Positions 34,956 to 45,769 are shown, numbered from the stretch's first letter. The stretch is 64,000 nucleotides of DNA from Megaleporinus macrocephalus (GCA_021613375.1 CM038704.1:4392405-4456404); one strand, 5' to 3'. The notes: generated by a model from the sequence alone, not told the origin. Made by a program: numbers and translations.

Positions 34956-36039
34956 GCAGCACAGTGCTGTAGTGGTTAGTACGGTTTGTGGTTATATATA
35001 TTTATCTTGTTTTGATATTTCTTGCTCTTGGGCTGCCCCTACAGTTGGGGCTATATATATAGTGAGTATTTTACACAAAGTAAACTGCAGCTCCCATGTT
35101 CACATGACATATGAAAATGAAAATGTTATTCATTGGACAGTGATATATATATATATATCACTGGGGGGGGTTAATGGTTAATCAAATTAACCAATAAAAA
35201 TGTTTCAAATCATTAACCTACATGAAATAACTTAAGTTTGGGAGAAGGACCACACCCAAACTCCTCCTGTCCATCATTACACGCTCCATATAAACCACTA
35301 CTCTGCTCTCACCTTCTTGTGTCGAAATTTGCACCCCCACCACCTCCCCAGCTCCTCTATCTCTTCCAAATTTTGACTCACTCTTTGCTTGGCAAAGGGC
35401 GGGCCTGAACTCCCAGAACTCCAGACCCAAGTTTCTTAGAGTTCCCCTTCCTTGCTCTACCTTAGTGGTCCGCACTTCGCAAATGAAAGTTAACAATGTT
35501 TTGGTCTCTCCTGTGAAGTTACTATTTTGAAGATGCTTGTTTTTCATTTGATTTCATTCAGTGGTCTTTTACATATTATAATAGGCCTAACTGACAAACT
35601 TCTAGTAAGCTGCTGTGAAAGTGGTCCACCATCCAAATAATATCTGGTCAGTGGATCTACGGTGGTCCACAGTGGGCTACAGTCTGCCACTGGAAACCTA
35701 TAAAGTGCACCCACATGGTGTTTCCGATAAAATGGCCATTAACTATGCAAATCTTTTTCTCTTGCCATCTTTCCTCAAGATTTCTGCAACTTTGATCTGC
35801 GAGCAACATGAAATGAACTCCACATTTCCCCCAACGGTCCCACATCCGAAGCAAATTTCCCCAAAGGCTCGCGTACAAGAAGACGACAATTACATCGTCC
35901 TTGTAAAGCTGCTAAATTGAAAACTGAAAAAAATTAAAACAACGACGAGCACGAAGTAGCTCCCTCAGGACTGCAGTTGATGCTTTTGTTCTGATTCGCG
36001 TCCCTGTGCTCTCTACCCCTCCACCCCCCCACCCCGGCC
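34956..36039. other. Complex sequence; repeat-R fragment at 35485-35545; octamer-bearing island at 35600-35930
   Basis: Short TA tracts occur at 35053-35060 and 35143-35159. ggtctctcctgtgaagttac at about 35500 matches 44160-44180 of repeat R. Between 35600 and 35930 the sequence is complex, with a perfect POU octamer atgcaaat at 35745-35752. The 101-codon plus frame at 35615-35920 has no recognisable domain, and a 73-codon minus frame overlaps it, so I do not call a gene. Confidence 0.35.
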
Positions 36040-36165
36040 GCCGAAAAGCTCTTAAAGCGCTCCTAAAGCACGCTCCCGCCTTGTTCTGCCTCTGAAAGCA
36101 GCACTAATGCTAACGTGCTAACGTGCTAACTTGTGACAGGAGCTAGTTTGCCAAGACCAGAAAAG
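36040..36165 (+). repeat. GC-rich segment duplicated at 38845-38960
   Basis: Shares gctcttaaagcgctcctaaa, gcacgctcccgcct, tctgaaagcag and gctaacgtgctaa with 38845-38960, with about 10-15 percent differences by eye. Here gctaacgtgctaacgtgctaac contains a local tandem step missing in the other copy. A third, shorter version lies at 37393-37460. Confidence 0.8.
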
Positions 36166-38395
36166 CCCTGTATTTATACATATATAACATTTATAGGTAT
36201 AAATAGGTATATTTTTCATTTGTGATAGCTGTAAGTTTATTTTAAGATTAATTATTATTTATTATATTATTTATAAGCTTGTTTTTTGCTTGTTTTAAGC
36301 CAAATAATTTAGCTTATTTCAGCAGGTTTTTTTTAAATTATCAATATTATTTGTGAATGCAGTAAATCAATATGAATGACTAAAATCTTACCACAATCTT
36401 AATATTAGAGATGGAAAGATCGATCGGCTATGTATCAGTAATGTATCAGTATCGGCCGATTTTTAATCAAAATATGTGATCGGTGATCGGCCAATATTTC
36501 TCCAGTTTAGCCGATCCCGAGAGCCGATCGATGGCGTTAAACCAATGAGCATAATTTGTATTTCCAGCTAGCGTTTTGTTGAAACCCCCTCCGGCCAGCT
36601 CTCTGCAATTCCCATCCCAACCACTAGGTGGAAATACACACCCTTTCATTTTCAACACACTAACTAAAGCAGCGGCCTCGCGAGAACAGTTTGTGGTGTT
36701 CACCACATGTTGTACGTCTGGCAGTTGTTCACCGTATGTGATGCAGACTCATCCAGGACTAGCACAAAACTAATAACCCAGAACACCTACAGACCAGATC
36801 TGACCGGTACAAACAGAACAGCAGCAACAACAATTTAATATTCTACATTTAATGATTACAGTTTTAGTTTAAAATAACAGAGTCTGAGTTTAATGACTGT
36901 AGTTTTTACTGTATTTATTTAATTATCTTTTTTTGTTTTAAATTAAGGGTCTAAATGTAATGATTGCAGTATTGGGGATATTTGTTTGATTTACTTTGTT
37001 TATGTACTGATAATTTAGTTAAAAATATTATACTGTTTCACATGAGCTGGTTAAAAATGGCAATAAACCAGTTTAGACCATGTTTCATGACTTGCCTGCG
37101 CTAATAACTACATGTAGCCCTGCCGTAGCATATAACCCCGCCCTCTATCGGTAACAGCTATTGGCCGATCGTGCTGAAAGGTGATCGGCGATCAGAATTG
37201 GCCTCAAAAACGCTGAACGGTCCATCTCTACCTAATATTATGAATATAAGAAAATCAATTAGACATAAGACCATTTACCTACCATGATATAATTGTTGTG
37301 TTGAAGCCATAATACAAATAGTAATTTATGTTAATAAATGTATAAAGGAAATCTGGAGTAGCCAGTTTGAATAGGCCTGATATTAAAATCAAATGCTAAC
37401 GAGCTAATTTGTGACATGAGCTAGTTTGCTGTCTAAAGCGAGGGCCAGAAAATTCTGAGCTTGTATCTAAACACTATGTAGATATTTAATAAACTTAATG
37501 GACCTAAAGTTCTAAATTTAGTACTGATTTCAACACATATGATAGAATTTTATTTTCAGTCCAAAATTCAAAGTTATAATGTATAAATTCATCAGAGGCA
37601 TAATTATACAAAACATTCATCACTTCATACTCATTAGTATTTGAACATGAATGGCTTGACAAACAGATTTCTGGCATCAATCCTCAGATAAGTCTTATAA
37701 GGTCTTATAAGGCCCTGTATTTATACACATAAAACATATATAGGTCAAAATATTTCATTTATATTTTTCATTTGTGATTGTTGTAAGCTTATTATAAGAT
37801 TACTTATTTGTTTATAGGCTTGTTTTTTGCTTGTTTTAAGCCAAATAATTTAGCTTATTTCAGCAGTTTTTTCGTAATAATCAAAATTATTTGTGAACGT
37901 AATAAATCAATGTGAATGACTATAGTCTAGAATTAGTCTTACCACAATCTCAGTATTATAAATAGAAGAAAATCAATTAGACATAAGACCATTTACCTAC
38001 CATGATATAATTTTTGTGGTGAAGCCATAATACAAATAGTACTTTATGTTAATAAATGTATAAAGAAAATCTAGGGGAGCCCGTTTGAATAGGCCTGATA
38101 TTAAAATCAGTAACAGTATATGTAATTGTTTAGAAGTTATGATTGAGTTTACCAGTAGAGGAGTGAACATTGATTGTTTTGTATAGGTCAAATTATTCTT
38201 AAGGCAACAGACTTAGCAAATTGTTATAAAGTGTAGTGCCCCTATCCCTTTATAAAGAATATTCTCCAAAGTTACCCACAACTAATAAGAGTGGGGCATG
38301 GGGTCCGATACGTATGTGTTATCTCTGACTCTAAACTCTAACTAAAAGTTACAAAATTAAATTAAACTTTCTGTTACCGCAAACTCAACCAACTC
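36166..38395 (+). repeat. Degenerate AT-rich repeat family, first two units
   Basis: Landmark words occur twice here and again further right: gcttgttttaagccaaataa (36284, 37833), aagaccatttacctaccatg (37268, 37986) and acaaatagtaatttatgtta (37313, 38031). The first unit is interrupted by the hAT element at 36406-37230, since flanking words on both sides are contiguous in the second unit. No coding sequence. The origin of the family is unknown. Confidence 0.8.
36406..37230. mobile_element. 825-bp non-autonomous hAT element, inverted relative to 10465-11437
   Basis: Left end tagagatggaaagatcgatc and right end gaacggtccatctcta are inverted repeats of the same type as in the 10.5-kb copy. Flanking octamers cttaatat (36398-36405) and cctaatat (37231-37238) agree at 7 of 8 bases. 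It sits inside the degenerate AT-rich repeat: the uninterrupted version at 37920-37980 shows the host sequence. No transposase survives. Confidence 0.9.
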
Positions 38396-38500
38396 TCTTT
38401 TCTCTTCTCTTCTCTTCTCTTCTCTTCTCTTCTCTTCTCTTCTCTTCTCTTCTCTCTTCTCTTCTCTTCTCTCTACTCTTCTCTCTACTCCCTCTCTTTT
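38396..38500 (+). repeat. (TTCTC)n microsatellite
   Basis: About 15-20 pentamers tctct/tcttc in a row, with a few ctacts interruptions at the right edge. Confidence 0.95.
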
Positions 38501-38844
38501 TTGTTCTTCATGACCTTTCTCACCCCTCCTCCTATACTAGAGAGCCAATCATGAAACACCACGATCTAAAACCAACGATTTCAGCCAGTAAAAAGAAAAG
38601 ATGGGGTCTTCTGAGAGATGAACTGAAAAATAGGTTACACCAAGCACATGTTAGACCTGTACATTCCAACCGAACCTTGAACAATTTTTTTTTCAAAAAC
38701 TGAACATTAACATTGAAAATAAAGACATTTTAATACAATGGTCAAGAACAAACCAAGATTATTTATTTATCTACAGTTTTTTTCCCAGGGGCTACAAAAG
38801 GAAAACAGAGATATTAGCTATATTGCATATATACCCTTCCCGTC
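38501..38844. other. Unassigned AT-rich sequence
   Basis: No feature recognised. It separates the pentamer tract from the duplicated GC-rich segment. Confidence 0.3.
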
Positions 38845-39231
38845 CACCAAATGGCTCTTAAAGCTCTCCTAAAGCACGTTCCCGCCTCCTTCTGCTTCTG
38901 AAAGCAGTGCAAATGCTAACGTGCTAATTTGTGACGTGAGCTAGTTTGCCATCTAAAGCGAGGCCCAAAAAAGCCCCGCTCGCCCCACGAGGCCTCGGCC
39001 GTAATGGATTTAACGGGGCTCGGCCGCGGCCCTCCAGGATCCGGTGATTGCCGCTTAGGATCTAAAACCGCAGAGAAAATTTCCGCCCTCCGTTCTCGCT
39101 CCCGCTCCGGCCCGGTGGGCGAAATGGCCACTTAAAGCTCGGCCGCCTCCACCTCACCGTGTTCTCGCTCCTGCAGGAGTCGGGAGTTAAAGCGTTCCAG
39201 CAATGTCGCGCGCAGCCGGAGAGAGAGAAGC
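38845..39231. other. Second copy of the GC-rich segment followed by a CpG-rich stretch
   Basis: 38845-38960 duplicates 36040-36165. It continues into a CpG-rich stretch (about 38965-39210, for example ctcgcccc, ggctcggccgcggcc, gctcgctcc-like words) that has no counterpart at the first copy. This may be a small CpG island or a candidate regulatory element. No exon is recognisable, and the 71-codon minus frame is probably chance. Confidence 0.4.
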
Positions 39232-39247
39232 CAAATAAATAAATATA

Positions 39248-39279
<32 letters not shown>

Positions 39280-39283
39280 GGGG
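39232..39283 (+). repeat. (AATA)n microsatellite
   Basis: Run of aataaataaata with one interruption. Confidence 0.95.
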
Positions 39284-39347
39284 AAGAAAAAAGAGTAGAA
39301 GCTAACACGGAAGATGATATCGCTTTAAGTGTCTCCTTATGCTAGGT

Positions 39348-39350
<3 letters not shown>

Positions 39351-39378
<28 letters not shown>
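39351..39378 (+). repeat. (CT)n microsatellite
   Basis: About 13 ct dinucleotides. Confidence 0.9.
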
Positions 39379-39381
<3 letters not shown>

Positions 39382-39775
39382 TCTCATGTTCTCTGGCGCT
39401 TTATCTCTTTTCCTCTGTCCTTTGCGCCGAGGGGATCAGATCTCTTTCCCTTTCCCCCTCGTGTCCTGACAGGAAATTTCACTCCGTGTTGTGAAGTGCT
39501 TGTCCTTTGAATTTGAAATGAAAAAAGAAAGGAGGATCACAGACCACCCACCAGTCTGCTGCTCGCGCTCCGATCCTCTAAACCGTGTCTGCTGTGATAT
39601 AAAGCACCTCGGCTGTGTCCCGTATAGCCCCGCCGTTTCTTTTCCTGTCACCTTGCAGCCGAGACTATCCGGTACATAATTACGCTCCTAAAAATAAGCT
39701 GCCATGAAGCATTCTTTGGAGCGATGGCACTGAGGAGCACTCCCCAGGCATGCTATCTTTCCTGCAGCGCCCCCT
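39379..39775. other. Non-repetitive island, candidate conserved element
   Basis: Complex sequence with a MEF2-like A/T core (ctaaaaataag at 39687) and gtacataattacgctcc. No repeat signature and no recognisable exon. The candidate status rests on texture alone. Confidence 0.3.
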
Positions 39776-40300
39776 AATTGCCATTCCACCTGTGGAGCGG
39801 AAATCAAGTCAGGCATTTTTACCCAGGCGAGTCACATTATTATGACTTCTTTGGATGGTGGCAGCGTCTTGTGGTATTCTCTGGACCCGCATGGACATCC
39901 ACTGATTCGTGTCTGAATCCATCCTTGCAGATCACGCACACCATACATGCTGATGGTCTTCTCTGGGGTGGATGGGATCTTCCAGCAAGATAATGAGACA
40001 CGTCACACGACTAGGAATGTCTCACACTGGTTGGAAGAGCTGACTGAGACTTCCAAGTACTACCCTGGACCCCTAATTCCCCAGACTGGAACCCAAATGA
40101 GCACCATTGGGACCACCTGGATGGTGGTGTTGGCTCTATGGATCCTCCTCCACGCTCCCTCCAGCAGCTGTGGGATGCACTGCAGTCAGCATGATACCTC
40201 CAGATACCTGTGACCACCTACCAGGACCTTATTGAGTCTCCCAATCTGTCTAGCTGCTGTCCATGCTGCACAAGGTGGTTACTCTGGATATTAGCTGGAC
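39776..40300 (+). pseudogene. Degraded Tc1/mariner (DDE) transposase, third lineage
   Basis: The frame from 39947 reads GIFQQDNETRHTTRNVSHWL, with the second catalytic Asp at codon 15 (39989-39991). After a frameshift the next block reads TPNSPDWNPNEHHWDHL, with the catalytic Glu intact at 40099-40101, followed by PPPRSLQQLWDAL. A stop and further shifts follow. The first Asp is not visible. The sequence at 39776-39945 is probably related 5' sequence too damaged to read. The copy differs from both other Tc1 relics in its motif residues, so it is a separate lineage. Confidence 0.8.
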
Positions 40301-40329
40301 ATTAGGTAGAAGAAGGTGCAACCAACATA

Positions 40330-42665
40330 ATTATACAATTGTACACATTTATACATATATAGGTCAACATATTTAATTTATATATTTCATTTATCATTGT
40401 TGTAAGCTTATTATAAGATTGTTTTTTTTATTTATTTGCTTGTTTTAAGCCAAATAATTCAGCTTGTTTCAGCATTTTTTCGTAATAACCAAAATTATTT
40501 GTGAATGCCATAAATCAATGCAAATGACTAAAGTCTAGAAATATATCTTACAACAATTTTAACATTATAAATATTAGATAAGTCAACAAGTCATAAGACC
40601 ATTTACTTACCATGATACCATTTTTGTAGTCAATTCAAAATACAAATAGGCAGTTTGAATAGCCCTGCTATTAAAATTGATAACAGTATTTATAATTGTT
40701 TAGAAGTTCTGATTGAGTTTGTCAGTAGAGGCGTGAACATTGATTGTTCTGTATAGTTTAAATTATTATTTGTGCAACAGACTTAGCAAACTGATATAAA
40801 GGAAAACAGAAATATTAGCTATATTACATATATACTACAATTAAGAAACAATTAAGCTACAATAGTATTTCTTTTTTGCAGTAAAAGTAAGTTTTTTGTA
40901 TTAAGAAATATAAGATAAGGTTTTTGTATTGAGCTGCTCGTGATCAATGAGGAGTGAAATGAGAGGAGTGAGAACCTTAAAACCTTAAAACTGCTTTAAA
41001 ATGCATGTAAATATATATGTTTATTAATATACATTACATCAAAACAATTGAAACATTGTGAAGTTCAACTAAGGGACCACACCTGAATTCTGAGTTTGTC
41101 TGAACATGATGTGTTTAACTTATAGAAACTTAATAGACCTAATATTTAAATTTTTATTTTCATTCCAAAATTACACAATCCAAATATTTAAGTTGATACT
41201 ATAGAAGTTCATCAGCGTGCTATTCGAAGTAATAACAGTGCCTAGAATTGTTTAGGAGTTATGCTCGAGTTTGTCAGTAGAGGAGTGAACATTGATTGTA
41301 TATTAGAAATATTAGATATATTACATATATACAACAATTAAGAAACAATTAAGCTACCATAGCATTTATTTTCTGCAGTAAGAGTCCTAAAATTATTTTA
41401 AATAAATTAATATAAGATGTGATTTTATGTGTTGAGCTGCTAGTGAGCAATGAGGAGTGAAATGAGAGGAGTGAGAACTTTAAAACCTTAAAACCACCTT
41501 AAAAATGCATGTAAACCTGCTCGCCTTATATCTTTATTAATATCATTACATCAAAATAAAACATTGTGAGGAACCAACTGAGAGACCACACCTGAATTTT
41601 GAGTTTGTGTCTGAACACTACGTAGAGTTTAAATAAACTTAATGGACCTAAAGTTTTAAATTTAGCACTGATTTCAACACATATAGGATTTCCTAGTTTT
41701 ATTTTCTTTCCAAAATTACACAAAATCCAAATATTCAAATTGATACTGTAGAAATTCATCAGGGGCATAATTATACAAAACATTTATCACTTTACTCATT
41801 ACTCAAAGTATTTGGACATGAGTGGCTTAACAAACTACAGATTCCTGGCTTCAATACTCAGATAAGTCTTATAATGTTTGTGATGTTTGGGTAAATAAAA
41901 AAATAGCTAAAAATTCTGTTTAGTTAATAATAATAATAATGTTCTACATGGTTTTCCTGAAGTTCAGTTTTTTTTGTGAAGCCATGATAAAAATAGCATT
42001 TTATATTTAAAAATATTTAAAGGAAATCTGGGGGAGCCTGTTTGAATTAGCCTGATATTAAAATCTATAATTGTTTAGAAGTTATGCTTAAGTTTGTCAG
42101 TAGAAAAGTAAACATGATTTGTTTTTAGGTCAACTTCTTCTTACTGCAACAGGAAATCAGACATATTAGTTATAGTAACTGCGATTAAGAAACAATTAAG
42201 CTACAGTAGCATTTATTTTCTGCAGTAAGAGTCCCAATTGTTTTTTTTAAAAACAAAAAAACCACAGAGTCCCAGTTCATCTGATTACAGAGTTAAAATA
42301 TGATTTTATGTATTGAGCTGCTAGTGAGCAATGAGGAGTGAAATGAGAGGAGAGAAAACCTTATTAATCTATATTAAATTAATTTAAACCAACTGAGGGA
42401 CCACGCCTGAATTCTGAGAGATTTGATTAACCTAATGAACCTAAAGTTTTAAATTTAGTATTGATTTCAACAAAATAAAATAATTTCCAATTTTATTTTT
42501 TATTTCAAAATTAGCCCTGCTAACAGTATATATAATTGTTAGAAGTTATGGTTGAGTTTGTCAGTAGAGGAGTGAACATTGATTGTTCTGTATAGGTCAA
42601 ATTATTCTTAGTGCTACGGATGTAGCAAACTGATTCTGATACAAAAACAGAAACATTAGCTATAT

Positions 42666-42752
<87 letters not shown>

Positions 42753-43130
42753 AATAAAGAAACAATTAAGGTACAATAGTATTTATTTTCCACAAAAAGA
42801 GTCCCAAACATTTTTTGTAGAAATAAGTACAAGATGTGATTTTATTTATTGAGCTGCTAGTGAGCAATGAGGAGTAAAATGAGAGAAGTGAGAACCTTAA
42901 AACTTATTGAACCTAAAGTTTTAAATTTAGAACCCATTTCAACAAAATAATATAATTTCCAATTTTTTTTTTTTCCAAAATTACACATAATCCAAATATT
43001 CAAATTGATACTATCAAACAGGGCATAATTATGCAAAACGTTCATTTCTTTTGGGCCAAGATCTGTGGCACTTGTCCTCATTTGACTCAAAGTATTGACT
43101 CAACTGACAGATTCCTTGCATCCATACGCC
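40330..43130 (+). repeat. Degenerate AT-rich repeat family, further tandem units
   Basis: Landmarks recur in order. gagtttgtcagtagagg occurs near 40714, 41269, 42089 and 42553. aagaaacaattaagctac and close variants occur near 40843, 41338, 42187 and 42760. gctgctagtgagcaatgagg and variants occur near 40934, 41439, 42319 and 42854. cctaaagttttaaatttag occurs near 41645, 42427 and 42909. Spacings of about 505, 880 and 535 bp show partial units of uneven length. The unit boundaries and the full-length element are not defined. Confidence 0.8.
42668..42750. repeat. (TA)n microsatellite, about 80 bp
   Basis: Pure TA run within a unit of the AT-rich repeat. Confidence 0.98.
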
Positions 43131-43999
43131 TTACAGGGTTTGTTATAAGCTGTTCAGGTAGCTGTAACTAAAGAAATGACCAATTCTGTTCCACATAATA
43201 ATGTTCTACATGGTGTTCCTGATGTTCAAAAGCAAGGAACAGCGATTCCGTGTCCATTCTACAAGCTCTCCAGTCGATTCATCTCTGATTGCGTCTGACC
43301 AGGAGACATATGTACGGTTTTTATTTTAGTAAGGAGAATGAATTTTTAAATGAATCATAAATCTGTTCCAGAAAGGTGACGGTCCTCACAGCAGCAGCGT
43401 GGAGAACCACGGTGGCGGCAGAGGTTGTGTGTCCTTTGAGAGGATGACGCAGTAATGCGACACTGACTGTTAGCCGTGGTTCGGCCTTATCTGATGGGAC
43501 GGATGGGCATGACACAAAGTGCTCATCACGCTCCATTAAACATCAGCCACACAGCGCTCCATAAAGCCAATTTCAATCAGTCCAACTCAAACACATACAG
43601 GCCTGAGAGCTGCACAGAGCCTGCCAGCGCCGTCTTCTTCTCCCTCTCCGGCTTTAGACAATGAGATTTACCAGCTGACGCTGTGCGTGTGTCATTACGG
43701 GCCAAGTGAACTGCGATGAGTGGAAAAAATCACATACGGCCGCTCCTTATAAACATTGGTTGAATGTGACTATCAGCACTAGGCTCTGGGTTCAGGCCAT
43801 AAATACAGAAAGGCTAACAAAACTGAGCAAAACCACAGCTGCTTTCTGCTAGCACACCTATGGGATTGCTGTAGTATGGCCTGATAGTAATTCAAATAAA
43901 CATTTTTGGCTTTTTTAGCTCAAACACAAGCTTTTGAAGCTGCTTATTAAACATATTTATCTGATCATATCATCACTGTCCAAGGAAAAACATGCATGT
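43131..43999. other. Non-repetitive island (43420-43740), candidate conserved element
   Basis: 43131-43420 is a transition from the AT-rich repeat. 43420-43740 is GC-balanced and complex, without repeat words. The 71-codon minus and 62-codon plus frames here overlap and show no domain. 43760-43999 is unassigned. Confidence 0.3.
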
Positions 44000-44230
44000 C
44001 CATTTTTGTTGATTTCTATTTTTCCACATCCTTTGAACATTGCAACTGCCATTTACATTGTGTGAACATTTTATAATGAATGGACCAATAGAAATGCTCC
44101 AAAAGTGCTTGGAAAAACTTCTGGTTCCATAGACGTACATTAAAAGTGAAGACAGTTTTTGGCCTCTCCTGTAAAGTTGTCCTTTTGGAGATGCTTATTT
44201 TTCATTGGACAGCGATGAGATGTTTGATTT
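44000..44230 (+). repeat. Dispersed repeat R, uninterrupted copy
   Basis: Contains in continuous order caactgccatttaca, accaatagaaatgctccaaa, ggcctctcctgtaaagttgt and ttggagatgcttatttttca. The same words are spread over 23390-24990 around two insertions, and part is present at 35485-35545. The family is unnamed and its ends are not defined. Confidence 0.65.
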
Positions 44231-44649
44231 TGTATCTTTCAGCAAAGAGTCCTGACATAGAGCCGCTGCCACTGTTTTCTTTCCTATTAACTAACCGAAG
44301 CCTGCTTAGACTACAGCTTGTATCTAGAACTTCCAGAAGGACTAGAGTGTTGCACACAATAACCTGTTATGTTCTATCAAAACTCTACTTAACTATGAAG
44401 TAGGAGCATTACTACAATGCTTGCAACAAGAATGATGATTGTGTAAATAATTAATTAGTTTGCTTCTCCAAAGGTTGTCATGGCCCATCCTTTTTCTTTC
44501 AAAACATGACCTTATGACCTTGAAATATGAACGTCCCATTCTTAATCCATAGGGTTTAATATGATGTCGGACCAACTATAAAAGCTTCAACTCTTCTGGG
44601 AACACTCTCCACACGGTTTAGGAGAGTGTTTATAGGAATGTTTGACATG
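44231..44649. other. Unassigned sequence
   Basis: Complex DNA between repeat R and the 37-bp array. The 85-codon plus frame at 44146-44403 begins inside repeat R and has no domain. Confidence 0.3.
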
Positions 44650-45333
44650 GGTAGGTAGAGAAGGTAGTGTTACAGTTTACCTGTGCACAGGTAGGTGAAG
44701 GTAGTGTTCCAGTTTACCTGTACACAGGTAGGTGAAGGTAGTGTTACAGTTTACCTGTACACAGGTAGGTGAAGGTAGTGTTACAGTTTACCTGTACACA
44801 GGTAGGTGAAGGTAGTGTTACAGTTGACCTGTACACAGGTAGGTGAAGGTAGTGTTACAGTTTACCTGTATACAGGTAGGTGAAGGTAGTGTTGCAGTTT
44901 ACCTGTACACAGGTAGGTGAAGGTAGTGTTACAGTTTACCTGTACACAGGTAGGTGAAGGTAGTGTTACAATTTACCTGTACACAGGTAGGTGAAAGTAG
45001 TTTTACAGTTGACTTGTACACAGGTAGGTGAAAGTAGTGTTACAGTTGACCTGTACACAGGTAGGTGAAGGTTGTGTTACAGTTTACCTGTACACAGGTA
45101 GGTGAAGATAGCGTTACAGTTGATCTGTAAACAGGTAGGTGAAAGTAGTGTTACAGTTTACCTGTACACAGGTAGGTGAAGGTAGTGTTACAGTTGACCT
45201 GTACACAGGTAGGTGAAGGTAGTGTTACAGTTAACCTGTATACAGGTTGGTGAAGGTAATGTTTCAGTTTACATATACACAGGTCGGTGAAGGTAGTGTT
45301 ACAGTTTACCTGTACACAGGTAGGTGAAGTTAC
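44650..45333 (+). repeat. 37-bp minisatellite with a hairpin in each unit (about 18 copies)
   Basis: The unit reads acctgtacacaggtaggtga, aggtagtgttacagttt (37 bp). In each, acctgt and acaggt are perfect inverted repeats separated by two bases. Most base changes fall outside the hairpin (tttacc/ttgacc, aaggtag/aaagtag). A 20-bp segment in opposite orientation (cttcacctacctgtgtac, 45341-45358) closes the array. Confidence 0.95.
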
Positions 45334-45340
45334 TGTTGGT

Positions 45341-45380
45341 CTTCACCTACCTGTGTACCTTAAGTAAGTCTTACTTAAGG
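45341..45380. repeat. Inverted unit fragment and perfect 11-bp-arm palindrome
   Basis: 45341-45358 is the reverse complement of the array core gtacacaggtaggtgaag. It overlaps a palindrome at 45358-45380 with arms ccttaagtaag and cttacttaagg, which match at every position and are separated by one base. Confidence 0.95.
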
Positions 45381-45386
45381 ACTCAT

Positions 45387-45479
45387 ATTGGTATAGTGTA
45401 ATGTGGTTACCCAGGTGGGGAATCGAACCCCAGTCTAAAGCATGGAGGGCAACAGTGTAACCCACTTCACTATACCAAT
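45387..45479 (-). mobile_element. tRNA-like fold-back unit (SINE-related)
   Basis: Arms attggtatagtg (45387-45398) and cactataccaat (45468-45479) are perfect 12-bp inverted repeats, and the similarity continues inward (ggttac / gtaacc). On the minus strand the order is tRNA-like head (ggtatagtgaagtgggttac), then a perfect B-box match ggttcgattcc (complement of 45419-45429). On the plus strand the opposite end repeats the head. It is not a functional tRNA: no anticodon stem can be placed. Confidence 0.65.
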
Positions 45480-45499
45480 CAGATCCGGAAGATCTGCTC

Positions 45500-45680
45500 A
45501 CCTGTAGTAATAATCAAAGAGGTCATAGTTGTTTAGACGAAGGGCCTGATCTAACATCTGCATAGCTGTGGTAGGATATCATATATTCTTGAAGATAGGA
45601 AGTGTGTAGCTATGAAATAAGAGTGGCCCAAGAATTGAACCGTGGGGTACACCACAGGTCACTGACATGGTTTTAAGAAA
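45500..45680 (-). pseudogene. Non-LTR retrotransposon reverse transcriptase core fragment
   Basis: The minus strand encodes CGVPHGSILGPLLFHSYT (about 45607-45660), matching the reverse-transcriptase block GVPQGSILGPLLF, followed downstream (complement of 45553-45564) by YADV in place of the catalytic YADD. The frame is damaged between them and the spacing is shortened. Loss of the second catalytic Asp means no activity. This is a LINE fragment of a fish L2/Rex-like kind; the clade is not certain. Confidence 0.8.
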
Positions 45681-45769
45681 CATTAGCTTCTGTTTCAACA
45701 AAGTAGTGAAGACTAGGTGTCAGACCAACCACCACCATTTTTTGGCATTTTCTTCTTCTCACCATTCAA

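Noticed and set aside
45387..45479. A genuine tRNA gene, because of the perfect B-box match and head-like A box
   Set aside because: The interior cannot be folded with an anticodon arm at the right place, and the head is repeated in inverted form at the other end. It fits a SINE-related fold-back better.
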